Origin: Pteria penguin | Lineage: Eukaryota > Mollusca > Bivalvia > Pterioida > Pteriidae | Reading direction: 5' to 3' | DNA: 64,000 nt | NCBI GenBank assembly: GCA_035048485.1 | Contig: CM068586.1 | Span: forward strand, 32,148,849 to 32,212,848 | Shown: one piece after another, positions 1 to 10,426 of the stretch | How the letters are laid out: every line of letters begins with the position of its first letter | Numbering within the stretch: position 1 is the first letter of the stretch | Notes under the pieces: generated by a model | Databases searched by the model: none | What the model was told of the DNA's origin: nothing | Seen by the model: only the letters and a program-made list of their open reading frames with translations | Translations under genes and position numbers: made by a program

Positions 1-443
1 CTCATTACACATACATTGGTAAAAGCTGGTGGACATCGTCTAATCATTTAGATTCTCTTGCATGCAGCAAACTTCAAGTGTGTCTTATCTTTCATATCCA
101 AGTGCTCACTCTAAGTGACATTTTCTCTTAATCATGGAAACGTGACATTATTACGTCCTTTTAATGATGACACTTCACTTATTATAGGCCAATAATCTTT
201 ATAACTATTACTGGGAAAAACTATGGGAGAAATATGTCGATAAATTATTGACAATATTTCATCAGTCAGAATTCATAGCCAAACACTAAAACGCACCAAT
301 CAATATTATATATATATCCAAGGCCTTGATCAAATTTTACATACATTTTTCAAAAATCGTTATTAAAAGCACTTCCCTATTGCAATGGTTTAAATTCCAT
401 CTAACGTGTTAAAAAATAATCATGTATTGCACACGGCTTAAAA
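1..443. other. AT-rich DNA, nothing recognised
   Basis: No coding signal, repeat or RNA gene is visible on either strand. The stretch holds only AT-rich unique-looking sequence with a short TA run near 308-316. Confidence 0.6.
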
Positions 444-1645
444 CTGGCCTCTCACCAGAAAAAGCCGAGGTGTTTCGAAAAACGTTTTATGGGAGCGAAG
501 TTGACCTAGGTCAACCTTACTACCGTATATTTTATGAATATTAAATGATCGTCTGACCCAAATTCTCGAACAGAGCTCTCGCCCACAGTATAAAGGAACA
601 GGCGGAGTCATGCAACTGTGACATTTGATCGAAGACACGACAAAGGCAACATGACATCGCAAACAGAAGTACATGTGATTATCTTTATATATCTAATTTT
701 TTGTTTCTTTTTTTTTTTGAGTAACATACATAAATGATACAAAGTTAGTTATAAAATTAGATCACATGATACTGTAATGTATGCATTTTGCCACGAACAG
801 GTCACCCACCCGACGGTGAGTAAGTAAATAAACAAATTTTAAAGTTCAACAAACAAATTATATTACATATACTAGTTATTTAGATATTGAAATATGATCA
901 GGTATGACATATATCATAATGTACAAACAGAATCGTGTGTTCAGTACTTTTAACGAACCCACACTCTCCATACAATTGTAAAAAAAGGCAAATGAGATAT
1001 AGGTAATGTGAAAACTTACGATATTCATGTAATACTATCCTTTCTCCAAATTACAAGAGCCAAATTCCAATACTCCACACATTTGGAAAGCAAAACATTA
1101 TTTATACATGTATACTTTATTGCAAACAGACACGCATCCGTTTGTTGACACGTAATTTGGAGTGTTCGAATAAGAAACATACAAATAGGAAATGGAGCAT
1201 ACTGAACAATGTTATTTGTAAAGTATGAGACTCATTGAACTTACACATCAGGGGCGAATGCAGTGATTTTTTTTAATGAAAAAGGGAAGGGGTTACTGTG
1301 CAGCCATGAAAAAGATATGTCTCTTATACTGCCAGGAAAGAATTTTCTGACATAAAGAATGTGTGTGCAAGGGGAAGGGGTGGGGTTCCTACCATCGGTA
1401 TCATCCATGCCACTTTCTCTGGATCTGCCAACGGAGTACCATCCACATTAATAACTTTTTCGATTTAGAAAGGGGGTATTTTTACATTTTGTCCCAGCCC
1501 CTCCATTACTTATAGCCACACTCCAAGATATATTGGACTAGGCAATGCAGTGACTAAATTGTGAAAGAAGAAAAAAAAAACTGGTCGACCTCGCTCCCAT
1601 AAAAATGTTTCGAAACATATAGGCCATTTATGGCGAGAGGCCACC
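444..1645. mobile_element. Non-autonomous DNA transposon with imperfect ~65-bp TIRs
   Basis: The left end (about 444-512) and the reverse complement of the right end (about 1581-1645) align for roughly 65 bp. Shared blocks are TGGCCTCTCrCC, TGTTTCGAAA and TTTTATGGGAGCGA. This is the layout of a cut-and-paste element about 1.2 kb long. No transposase motif is visible inside, and the open frames are short and unrecognised, so it would be non-autonomous. A convincing target-site duplication was not found, so the superfamily is undetermined. A smaller element may be nested within it (1249-1432). Confidence 0.6.
1249..1432. mobile_element. Possible nested MITE
   Basis: The left end AGGGGCGAATGCAG and the right end CTGGATCTGCCAACGG are approximate inverted complements around a GGCGGATCCAG-like core. 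The interior is G-rich. The ends are short and imperfect, and the target duplication is not clear. Confidence 0.35.
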
Positions 1646-1905
1646 TTTCAATAAATGCAGGTGTTGGACAAGGTTATATCATTTGTCCCTTTTTCTTTCT
1701 TACAACACATCGATGCTCGTGTAAACGAAACTCATATTAATGTACATTTATTATTTAAATATACGGCACTCGTTTATCAGTAGTAATCCAATACCCAGAT
1801 ATTCAATTCACCGATCACTGGTTTCAGTAGAGATGTGTCCATGCTGTCAAATCAAGTTCGATAAAAATCTACACTCACAGGTTTGACAATCATTTTATCG
1901 TATTC
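1646..1905. other. Unique-looking AT-rich spacer
   Basis: Nothing recognised between the TIR element and the SINE. Confidence 0.5.
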
Positions 1906-2202
1906 TCGTTGTAAGGATTGGTTGACTGATTTTTGTTTTACGTCACACTACGAATATTTCACGTATATGGTGACGGAATCTGCCTGATGCGGGGCATACA
2001 AATTTTGACCTTTGCAACGGACCCACCCGAAGCAGTGAGTGATCTTTAACGTGCCATGCATACCACGACACGGTGCCTCGGTTTTTACTGTCTCATCCGA
2101 AAGACATGACACCGGCATGACCAGAGCGGGACTCGAACCCCGGTCTCCCGATCAGGAGTCCGACGCGATACCACTAGGCCACGCCGGCTTTCGTTGTAAG
2201 GA
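1906..2202 (-). mobile_element. tRNA-derived SINE, full length, with 12-bp TSD
   Basis: The element occupies about 1918-2190 on the minus strand and is flanked by the direct repeat TCGTTGTAAGGA (1906-1917 and 2191-2202). Its 5' end is a tRNA-like head with a pol III A box (TGGCCTAGTGGTATCGCG) and B box (GGGTTCGAGTCCCGC). A central part follows, containing GGATGAGACAGTAAAAACCG. The 3' part holds CCGTCACCATATACGTGAAA and TGACGTAAAAC and ends in a CAATC-like tail. A second copy with the same organisation and length lies at 20425-20700. The 3' end matches that of the LINE at 5520-5585, so it was probably mobilised by that LINE family. The short open frame across the head is not a gene. Confidence 0.9.
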
Positions 2203-2519
2203 AACGATAATGACACAAAGAAAGAAACTGCAGATAACTATTTCAGTAAATCAGATAGCATGCTCAAACTTTCAAATGCAACTGCTACTTGATCTGATGC
2301 AGTTTCTGAAGTAACTGAGAAGCAGCTACACGAGTTGCCGACAAAGGAGCAGCATACTACTGGTACGAATATATACACAGGAACATATTAGAGGTCTGAC
2401 CGTTAAGCGTACCGCATCGAGAAAAAGGTATCTAACACCAATATAGGTAAAAGTTGACCCAAAACGGATCGTTGGTTCCGATTTTAAGCTTTTAAGTTTA
2501 GACAAAATTATTGTCAGGA
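2203..2519. other. Spacer, nothing recognised
   Basis: No feature seen between the SINE and the GIY-YIG fragment. Confidence 0.45.
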
Positions 2520-2767
2520 AAACATACTTTGATATATGGTATAGAGTGTTCCTTATGCTGCATGATTTATGTCGGAGAGACTAAGGCTCAATTACGTACC
2601 AGGATGTCAGGGCACCGTTTTCAGATAAACCACAGTGGTAACTAATTACTTTATAGACATTTTAATTCGCCCGACCATTCTATTTTGTCCCCAAAAGACC
2701 GCAATTTGAAAAAAAAATATACCATCCTTCCAATAATCCTAAACTAAGTACCCCCTTTCGCCGAAAA
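2520..2767 (+). pseudogene. PLE GIY-YIG endonuclease fragment
   Basis: Translation from about 2529 gives a segment with YGIECSLCCMIYVGETK, then a basic HRFQINHSGN stretch and, after a frameshift, YHPSNNPKLSTPFRRK. The YGI and IYVG elements are the two halves of a GIY-YIG nuclease, here with a CxxC pair between them. From family knowledge, bivalve Penelope-like proteins carry such a domain, and I recall it N-terminal to the RT, as in the Naiad group. The frame is broken by a TAA at 2643-2645 where glutamine (CAA) is expected, and by at least one frameshift. Homology stops near 2767, exactly where LINE coding sequence begins, so the LINE was probably inserted into, or joined to, this PLE remnant. 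No RT is attached here. Confidence 0.7.
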
Positions 2768-3616
2768 GGCACGTCATCTAATATAAACGATCTAAGACAA
2801 AATAATACGATTTTAACGTCAAAAGCTGATATTGCAAATTGTTTAGGAAAAACTTTTTCAAAAAATTCTTCTGCTACAAACTGTTTACCGGAATTTCAAC
2901 GGATAAAACGTAAGACCGAAAAAAAAATTAAATTTAATTTTAATTCTCGTAACACTGAAGATTATAACAAACAGTTTTCTTTTGATGAAATGAAGTTTTC
3001 TTTAGAAAAATCTCATGATGCAGCGACTGGATCAGACGAAATACATTACCAAATTGTAAAACATCTTCCAATAGAATCATTAAATATATTACTAGATATT
3101 TTCAATCGAATTTGGTCTGGAGGCGAATACCCTGAATCATGGAGAGATTCCATTATTATTCCTATTCCAAAACCAGGAAAGGATCATACTCATCCTATTA
3201 ACTATAGACCAATATCATTAACTAGCTGTGTATGTAAAACGTTAGAACGAATGATTAATGATAGACTTGTCTGGTTTTTGGAACATGATAATTTACTTAC
3301 TGATATTCAGTGTGATTTTAGAAAACACAGAACTAGTGTCGATTATCTTGTTCGTTTAGAATTATATATTCGTGATGCTTTTATAAATAAAGAACATGTT
3401 GTATCGATCTTTTTTGATTTAGAAAAGGCATATGATACAACTTGGAAATATGGTATTTTAAAAGATTTATATAATATGGGTCTCCGAGGTAACTTGCCAA
3501 TATTTATTTCGAATTTTTTAAAAGACAGACGTTTTAATATTCGACTAGGTGCTCATACGTCCAATTGTTACGAACAGGAGTTGGGTGTACCTCAGGGTAT
3601 TATATTATCAGTTTAG
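2768..3616 (+). pseudogene. LINE reverse transcriptase, N-terminal two-thirds
   Basis: The frame is open upstream of the first ATG (2990), back to about 2768. Recognisable RT blocks are SHDAATGSDEIHY, SWRDSIIIPIPKPGKD, NYRPISLTSCVCKTLERMI, FFDLEKAYDTTW (first catalytic aspartate region) and GVPQG. A TAG stop follows at 3614-3616 where the related elements continue into the next RT block. The expected QxGFR motif reads QCDFR and is altered. The frame shifts before the YVDD box, which is read in another frame. Confidence 0.88.
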
Positions 3617-3639
3617 CATTAAAATTAATAGTTTAGCTC

Positions 3640-4352
3640 AAGTTTTGAAACATGATATAGATAATTCCCTATATGTTGATGACTTTTTAATATGCTGTCG
3701 AGGGAAAATATGAATATGATTGAGCGTAAGCTTCAGCTTTGTTTGAACCATATCATCCAATGGTCAATTGAAAACGGTTTTAAATTTTCAAAAAATAAAA
3801 CTTCTTGTGTTCATTTTTGTCAGAATAGGCGTTTACATAATGACCCAGAACTTTATGGACGGTAATCAGATTAAAGTAGTGAATGAAGTTAAATTTCTTG
3901 GACTTATTTTTGATAAACGATTATCGTTTTTGTCGCATATCAGATCTTTGAAGGTAAAATGTTTAAAAGCTTTAGATATATTAAAAGTTTTATCTAGTGC
4001 GGAGTGGGGTGCTGAAAGTACAACCTTGCTCCAGCTTTATAGATCGCTGGTCCGATCGAAGCTGGACTATGTTTGTATTGTTTATGGTTCGGCCAGAAAG
4101 TCCCATTTACAGCTACTGGACACCATACATCACCAGGGCTTCCGTTTGAGTCTTGGTGCTTTCAGAACCTCACCTGCAACTAGTTTATACGCTGAAGCAG
4201 GAGAACCATCTTTGAGTGTAAGACGACTCAGACTTACTTTACAGTATGTTACAAAATTATTTTCAAATCCATCAAATCCTGCGTTTAACTGTGTCTTTAG
4301 GCCAAAACATGAAAATTTATATAACAATAAACCGAATACTATTAAAATTTAG
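3640..4352 (+). pseudogene. LINE RT catalytic box, thumb and connector
   Basis: After the frameshift the catalytic box LYVDDFLICC is encoded at about 3669-3698. A TGA at about 3711 and further shifts break the frame before the segment starting near 3768. That segment continues with KFLGLIFDKRLSFLSHI, LYRSLVRSKLDYVCIVYGSA and LDTIHHQGFRLSLGAFRTSP, typical of the RT thumb/connector of I- and Jockey-type LINEs. The open frame ends at 4352. Confidence 0.85.
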
Positions 4353-4441
4353 GTTTACGTGTTAGACCACACATAGAAGAGGCTGGCATAAATCTAACTG
4401 ATATTACAAATTATGAAATTCCTTCTTCACCACCTTGGCTA

Positions 4442-4931
4442 ATGAAGAAATCTACATTTATACTCAAATTGTCAGATTACAAGAAAATTGATACGAATTC
4501 TTTGAAATTTCATCAACTTTTCACAGAAATTAAGTCTATGTATTCGGAACACATTTCATATTTCACTGATGGATCTAAAGATGGTGATAGAGTCGCAGCT
4601 GCTACAATAACTGATAACAATGTATCGTTGTCTATTCGTTTACCAAATAATGTCCATTTTTACAGCTGAAGCTAAAGCTATACTTTTAGCACTTGTTCAC
4701 ATTGAACAGAATAAATATTTTAAGAGCATAATATTTTCAGATTCCTTATCGTGCCTTAAAGCAATAAATCATTTTAATACGAGTAATCCATACATCTTGA
4801 GGATTCTGGAAAAGGTGAATGTTTTAATATCTAATAAATTTGATATCGTATGTTGTTGGCTACCAAGTCATATGGGCCTCGTTGGAAATGAAAAAGCTGA
4901 CAAAGCAGCAAAAGAAGGTTTGACTAAGTAA
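4442..4931 (+). pseudogene. LINE RNase H domain, frameshifted
   Basis: The domain is split over two frames. The first gives YFTDGSKDGDRVAAA, containing the first catalytic aspartate. The second, from about 4650, gives FTAEAKAILLAL (catalytic glutamate), FSDSLSCLKA (second aspartate) and CWLPSHMGLVGNEKAD (conserved histidine and last aspartate). All expected catalytic residues are therefore visible. The frameshift near 4650-4665 would prevent a continuous domain. RNase H hydrolyses RNA in RNA-DNA hybrids during retrotransposition and marks the I superfamily. Confidence 0.88.
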
Positions 4932-4937
4932 AATATT

Positions 4938-5336
4938 ATGGGTAAAATACCGTGTACAGATTTTAAGTTACCTATATTTAATTATATAGATACTTTGTCG
5001 CAAAAGACATGGGATAAGGAAGATAACAATAAACTTCATTACATCAAACCAATATTTAAATATAAAATAAATCATCATAGTAATCGTAAAGATGAAGTCG
5101 TAACTAGTAGACTCCGCATTGGACACTCCTGGATAACCCATTCTTACCTTCTAAAGGAAGAACCTCCCCCAGAATGTGTCCCTTGCGGATGTCTGCTAAC
5201 TATAAAACATATTTTGCTAGATTGTGCAGACATAGCGCATATTTGTACAGATTATTATTCTGCATTCGATATGAAAGAGCTATTCGAGAAGGTTAATATT
5301 TCCAACATATTGCGATTTTTAAAAGAACTTGTATAA
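4938..5336 (+). pseudogene. LINE ORF2 C-terminus with CCHC-like motif
   Basis: This is the same frame as the second RNase H segment, continued after the TAA that ends it at 4929-4931. It encodes RLRIGHSWITHSYLLKEEPP followed by the cysteine/histidine pattern CVPCGCLLTIKHILLDC, which is usual at the C-terminus of I/Nimb proteins. The ORF ends at 5334-5336, followed by about 240 nt of 3' UTR. Confidence 0.85.
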
Positions 5337-5519
5337 GAAAATATAGTGTATTGAAACGTAATGGTTCTATTAATACAATCTGATATAGTTTAGCTGTGAT
5401 ATTGTTTTGTATAGGAGTCATTCTTATGTCAGTGTTTTATTTGTTTAAAATGTCTACAATGAAAGCTGGTCTTTCCAAAATATTTTAAATTTTGTTATAA
5501 CGTACAACGCTAATTTATA

Positions 5520-5585
5520 ATTGTAACCGTCACCATATGTGTGTAATATTCCCGACGTGACGTAAAACAACAATCAATCAATTAC
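5520..5585 (+). other. LINE 3' end shared with SINEs
   Basis: It contains CCGTCACCATATGTGTGTAA, then CGTGACGTAAAACAAC and CAATCAATCA. The two full-length SINEs end in CCGTCACCATATACGTGAAA, TGACGTAAAAC and CAATC repeats. The shared terminus is the likely recognition site for the LINE reverse transcriptase. Confidence 0.85.
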
Positions 5586-6799
5586 CTAAATTTGTCATTT
5601 CACATCTATCCAATAAACTACTAAACACAACTGCCAGATCAGATCAGCCAAAGCCCCTTCATGTACTGTATTCTCGTTCAAATTTTCACCCTTTGCTCCA
5701 TTATTCGCCCTATAGATACCCATTGAATCGTCATGCCAGGGTACTAATATTAAGCGACAACACACTGTTTAACTAGACAACCGCTCGCTGCCACCAAATA
5801 TAACGCAGTCGATTGGGCTATGAATCTTAGCTTCCTGAAACCTATATGGCGGTATAAGTAAACTTTAACTCTATATAATGTATACGTGTGCTACGTCACC
5901 AGTATTACCCCAGGCTCCAGTCGCCTGTGGAGGTATAACATGAAAGAATGAGAGAGAGAGAGAGAGGGGGGGGTCAGTATATCAGTATACCATCAAATCA
6001 CTTGTACTCATAATTCAGCAAACAATCAGGAAGATTCAAATGAAGTAAATAATATGTCTTAGACAAATTTAAATACAATGGTAGCACGAATGTGGTCATT
6101 GTGGTCATTATTACCCTATTGCCCTTCAGTGCATGTGTCAGCTAAGCCTATAAACAGACTAACGTTACCGTACTTAATAATCTAATCTATCTGTCTGGTG
6201 TTTCCTCTCATAACATAATTGGTAGCCACACATAACTATATAAATATAGCTATATACACTAAAGAACCGTGTCACATAAACGCCAGTATTTTAGAGACCA
6301 CAGACATATAGATTCCCTAAAAATCAGAAATAAAGTTATAAAACCAACCATGTTTATAGCATAATCAATATGTACAATGATTAGAACATAAACTTTTCAG
6401 ATTAATTTATGTATGCCTATTGTATTGGTTCTAGGTTTTCATTCCAATGTTATGACCTGTCCGCGTGAATAACAATGATAAATACCACAGACAACGGCAA
6501 TCGAAGTTAAGCGGCCCACTGAGGGGAATTGATATTTATTCATTAAACTCTTGACGGTAATAACATTTATTCGAACGGTGATATTTCCGGAACCTTTTTA
6601 TTGTCAACACTGAAACTTACAAGTCTTTATTTGTCTATCCTCTGTCAATTTACAATAAAATATCCTGTCTAGAAATTCAGTAAAATTATTTTGCAGCGGT
6701 AGACATTTTTCCTTTGAAAGCAGCGAAAGAAATACACCAAGAGATTGCTTTACTATGCGTGATCATGGCGATGCGATAAAGCCATTAAAGTACAAATCC
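5586..6799. other. Spacer with (GA)n tract
   Basis: No gene or element recognised. A GA microsatellite with a G run lies at 5949-5973. Confidence 0.5.
5949..5973. repeat. (GA)n microsatellite plus G run
   Basis: About nine GA units are followed by a run of eight G. Confidence 0.9.
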
Positions 6800-7101
6800 A
6801 AGATATTCTTCCGAAATCCACAACTCGAAGTCGAAGAAACACGACAATACATATGTAAATATAATGTAATATAAACAATCACGAACCTCTGTCAAAACAG
6901 AGTTGGGATCAGGTGCCATGGAGGAGTAAGCATCCGCTGCCGACTGGTCACACCCGTCGTGATGCCATAAGTATAAGCGAAATAGTATTATTCGCTGTCA
7001 CAGAATTAGGAAACGGCATAGCCGTAGTCAAAATAGGTATATGTCATTAGCAGTAAGAATACTGCTGTATAGTATAGATAATACAAATGGTTTAGTCACT
7101 T
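6800..7101 (-). mobile_element. PLE-B 3' region, inverted arm
   Basis: The reverse complement aligns along its whole length with 8597-8890, making an inverted repeat with arms of about 300 bp. It contains the dispersed PLE-B 3' block (GGAGGAGTAAGCATC at about 6922-6936), so it is a PLE-B 3' UTR in minus orientation. It ends abruptly at about 7101, where PLE-A begins. Confidence 0.75.
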
Positions 7102-8289
7102 GACCTCATTGACAAATTCAATAATACTTGTAGATATCTGGATGATATTTTGGTTATCGACAACCCTAAATTCGAACTATTTATATCAGAAATTTATCCA
7201 CCAGAGCTCACATTGAATAAAGCTAATACTTGAGATAAATCTACACCTTTCTTAGATTTAAACATCAAAATTATCAACCACCTAATATATACTAATATTT
7301 ATGATAAACGTGAGGATTTTGGATTTCCTATTGTAAATTTCCCTTACTTGGATGGCGATGTTCCTCGACTCCCATCATATGGTATCTATATATCTCAATT
7401 AGTTCGATTTGTCAGAGGCTGTACCGATGTTTTGGACTTTCATAAACGAAATTTACAAATTACTACTAAACTTTTAACTCAGGGTTACAGATATCACAAG
7501 TTAAGAAAAACATTCGGCAAATTCTTCAGATCTATCTAAATTTGGAAATATTTCTTTTCAACAGTATGTATCCAATGGAATTTCCCATCCTTATTTTTAC
7601 GGTGATCTCGTATATAAACTAAGGAAAGTAAAAGGCTCCGATAACGTTATTTTATCATGTAATGAAATAATCAAACGTCTTATAAATAGACAATATGATA
7701 TTGAGATCATCAAAAAGACTGTAGGTCTTGTATTTGGCCCCTCTACAGCCTTATGCAGACTTTTACTTGAACGTTGCACGCTGACTAACAGGGCGGTGGG
7801 GACTATATGACGGGCCTTGTCCAAACCTCTTTCAGAGGAGACATGGTCCTGAACCTCGTCCCCTCTGACTGTTAGTCGGGACTCCTACAGATTTAGGGTC
7901 TTAGCTCGCTTTCAGACTGGCAGAGCACGGTTTATCATGTTGATGTGGCATATATTTTTATACCATTATGTATTTTACAATACCTTACGTTTATATTTTT
8001 ATGACCTCTCAATATGCGATACCTGTTGACCCTTGTTCTTTACATGGAGGATTATTTATAAATTTTTAAATGTACGTCCTTTGATTGTTCTGCTGTTACG
8101 GTGAGTGGGAAGGTGGGCCCGTAAACCGGTTAACCACACCATTTGTTTGGCTTTTGTCAAATTAAATGACCGTCCTAAGTCGGTATCGTAATTGCACTAC
8201 AATCAAATATTTTTGTAATGTGATATATGTTCTAGTATATTATTTATATTCATGTATTATATAGCTCTATGGTGACTTCTGCCACATAA
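7102..8289 (+). mobile_element. PLE-A copy 1, 5'-truncated, RT C-terminus plus 3' UTR
   Basis: Near-identical to the longer copy at 57215-58603. It starts inside the RT just before the catalytic box (CRYLDDILVIDNP, about 7130-7168) and continues through TPFLDLNIKIINH, a thumb region (LPSYGIYISQLVRFVRGC) and the C-terminal part (YRYHKLRKTFGKFF). It then runs to the 3' terminus near CACATAA. The frame is interrupted by a TGA after NKANT, which copy 2 also carries, and by a ~14-nt deletion after FGKFFRS. The 3' UTR contains the conserved GTGAGTGGGAAGGTGG and GTAAACCGGTTAACCACAC blocks found at several other loci. It is an inactive fragment. Confidence 0.88.
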
Positions 8290-8890
8290 GGAAGTCAACA
8301 TGTCAGAGAACGATACATTACATGACTTTAGTTTCCCCATTGTTAACTTTCCATATACTAGTAGCAACATTCCTTTATCACCTGCATACGGTGTTTATGC
8401 GATATGCGCGACCGTCATCTGAGTATTGCTTTTTCATTTATCGATGTCAACTACTACCGTAGGAGAAACGTTACTCAAATAAGGATATGAGATATTACGA
8501 CTTATGTCAACATTCCGCAAATTTTACGGTCGTTATAAAGACCTTATTTGCTCATATGATGTATCGTTGTCTGACATAATGACTTCCTTATTTCACAGTA
8601 ACTAAACCATATGTATTACCTATACAGCAGTATTCTAACTGCTTATGACATATACTTATTTTGACTATGGCTGTGCCGTTTTCCCATTCTGTGACAGCGA
8701 ATAATACTTTTTCGCTAATACTTATAGCATCACGACGGGTGTGACCGGTCGGCAGCGGATGCTTACTCCTCCATGGAACCTGATCCCACCTCTGTTTTGA
8801 CAGAGATTCGTGATTGCTAATATTTTATTTACATATGTATGGTCGTGTTTCTTCGACCTCGAGTTGTGGATATCGGATCAATATCTTTCA
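8290..8890 (+). mobile_element. PLE-B fragment, RT C-terminus plus 3' region
   Basis: A broken frame from about 8320 encodes FSFPIVNFPYTSSNIPLSPA and then, shifted, a KFYGRYKDL-like segment ending near 8590. These are the RT thumb and C-terminus of the second PLE family, which is better preserved at 31484-31980. The following ~290 nt form the right arm of the inverted repeat with 6800-7101 and hold the PLE-B 3' block at about 8735-8805. It abuts the 3' end of PLE-A directly. Confidence 0.75.
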
Positions 8891-9215
8891 TTTGTTCTTA
8901 TACGTACTACAGGGTTTTACAGCGGCCGGGATTCAAATATGGCGCTCAGAGGGGTCGGACGTGTTTTGTGATCGCTCCCAAGTATTTACCGAATACGGAT
9001 GTCTTAGTGATTTTTCTAAAGCGTTTCTTATTGCATTGGATAATACATTGATTTTGGAGCATAGGATTTTACCGTTTTGCTAGTAATTTCAGTATCAAAG
9101 GTTGTTTAATAAATTTTCTTGTGATTCAATCAGACAAAGGAATTGTAAACAGTTTGTGAGTATTCGTTACGGTACGTGTTACTACATAGGAACTCTGTGT
9201 GATAAATTCCTAAAA

Positions 9216-9686
9216 ATGCCTCACACCACAAAAAAAAAAAAAAAATCATCTTCAGCCAGCAAACCAGAAACTTCATCGCCAAAATCGACTCAAAAAGGAT
9301 ACGCTCCGAGTTCAGATAATGCCGAGGAGTCAGAAAGGTCGTTGATCAGGAATGATTTTAAAAAGTTGAAATCAGAGCTACAGAAAACGGAGAAAATAGA
9401 GGATATTGATAATGTGGTGTCATCAATCGTAAAAGTATTGACACAAGAAACAAGAAAGGAAAAAAAAAAAACAAAAACAGAAGAAGTGAATGAAGGAGTA
9501 AAAGCTAGATGTGCAGAACTAGCATTAACGAGTAAAAACCAAATCCATATCATGCAGGAGAAGATCGATGGGCTAAATTTAGGAATCGAAAACATGAGAG
9601 AAAAGTATGCCGAAAACAGCAAATGCATTAGAGATTTGACAAAAAAAAAGCAAAGTAAAATGAAGAAATATCCAGAGATGTATTAA
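9216..9686 (+). CDS. LINE ORF1 protein, N-terminal part (nucleic-acid-binding coiled coil)
   Basis: The ATG at 9216 is preferred over the in-frame ATG at 9102 because the Lys/Ser-rich start MPHTTKKKKKSSSASK is the expected beginning of such a protein; the upstream residues look like leader. A very charged coiled coil follows (about residues 45-150), rich in Lys and Glu. The frame ends at 9686. Homologous reading continues in shifted frames as GVKEETRENVAQVVNNVIER and AVHRI, an RRM-like core, so the real protein was longer. In L1-type elements ORF1p trimerises through the coiled coil and packages the element RNA. The frameshift just before 9686 (a K-run at about 9643) means this copy encodes only the N-terminal region. 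Confidence 0.65.
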   Translation: MPHTTKKKKKSSSASKPETSSPKSTQKGYAPSSDNAEESERSLIRNDFKKLKSELQKTEKIEDIDNVVSSIVKVLTQETRKEKKKTKTEEVNEGVKARCAELALTSKNQIHIMQEKIDGLNLGIENMREKYAENSKCIRDLTKKKQSKMKKYPEMY

Positions 9687-10104
9687 GGAAAAGTAATTAT
9701 AGCGAAGAGAAAAGCCGCAAAACAAATATAAAAATTTAAGGAGTGAAAGAAGAAACCCGCGAAAATGTTGCACAAGTGGTGAATAACGTTATCGAACGAA
9801 ACGCAGGAGTAGATCTGAAATTATAGCAGTACATAGGATTGCAAGATGAAAAGGACAACCAAAGCCAATAGCAATAATAAAATAAAAAACAGTTAAAGCT
9901 ACAATAATGAAAAAGCGCGGTGAGTCAAAAGATCGCCCGGAGCAGTGAAATTAGTGGACGATGTGACAAAACTAAATGCATTACTGATTTTGCAGTTGTT
10001 AAAGCATGACGATATACAATCGGCCTGGTATTTCAACTGGTAGGCGACTACTACTTGATATATTTGACAATAATGATGCTAAGATCAAAAGTTTAGAGAA
10101 GTAA
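9687..10104 (+). pseudogene. Remainder of LINE ORF1 (RRM and C-terminal domain), frameshifted
   Basis: Across three frames one can read GVKEETRENVAQVVNNVIER, then AVHRI, TVKATIMKKRGESKDRPGAV, DDVTKLNALLILQLLKHDDI and finally RRLLLDIFDNNDAKIKSLEK with a TAA at 10102-10104. This matches the RRM plus C-terminal domain order of L1-like ORF1 proteins. Multiple stops and shifts make it non-functional. Confidence 0.65.
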
Positions 10105-10419
10105 TAGCAATAACATAAAATCCTGACTTTTTTGTCTGGAATTTGCTTTGAAATTAGTTTCTTTTAGCGATTCTTTGATGAAGAGATTTCAGTGTTTTCC
10201 ATGTGCCAATATAGGCCTAAATATATCCGTCTATCAGGCGGACTTTGTCATTTTCAATGGTATTTAATGTTTTAAATGTTGTTCTCCAGTTTGTTGTGTC
10301 CATTGTCTTGGAATATGCACTTAATAGTAACATTATTCGTCCAAAGAATACTTCATTATGTCTCATTCATAGTCATACATGTTATTTATTACTGCAATGT
10401 TGTACATGATTATACTGTT

Positions 10420-10426
10420 AATAATG

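Larger units (their letters stand above)
2768..5585 (+). mobile_element. 5'-truncated I/Nimb-clade LINE with RT and RNase H
   Basis: This is the 3' portion of the second ORF of a non-LTR retrotransposon. In order it shows an RT (2768 to ~4350), an RNase H domain (~4540-4930) and a cysteine/histidine-rich C-terminus (~5160-5220). A 3' UTR follows, ending in CGTGACGTAAAAC plus a CAATCAATCA-like tail. The apurinic endonuclease and first ORF are absent, because the element begins at the junction with the PLE fragment. RNase H downstream of RT and the C-terminal CCHC-like region point to the I superfamily, and the sequence most resembles molluscan Nimb elements. Several frameshifts and stops make it non-functional. 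Its last ~60 nt match the SINE 3' ends. Confidence 0.9.

Noticed and set aside
2175..2190. Genuine tRNA genes at the SINE heads (about 2120-2190 and 20425-20500)
   Set aside because: A and B boxes are present, but the cloverleaf is imperfect and continuous with SINE body and target duplications.
2039..2314. 91-codon plus-strand frame as a gene
   Set aside because: It covers the antisense of the SINE at 1918-2190 and its flank.
8814..9083. 89-codon frame upstream of ORF1 as a gene
   Set aside because: It spans the PLE-B end and the presumed leader of the ORF1 element and has no domain.
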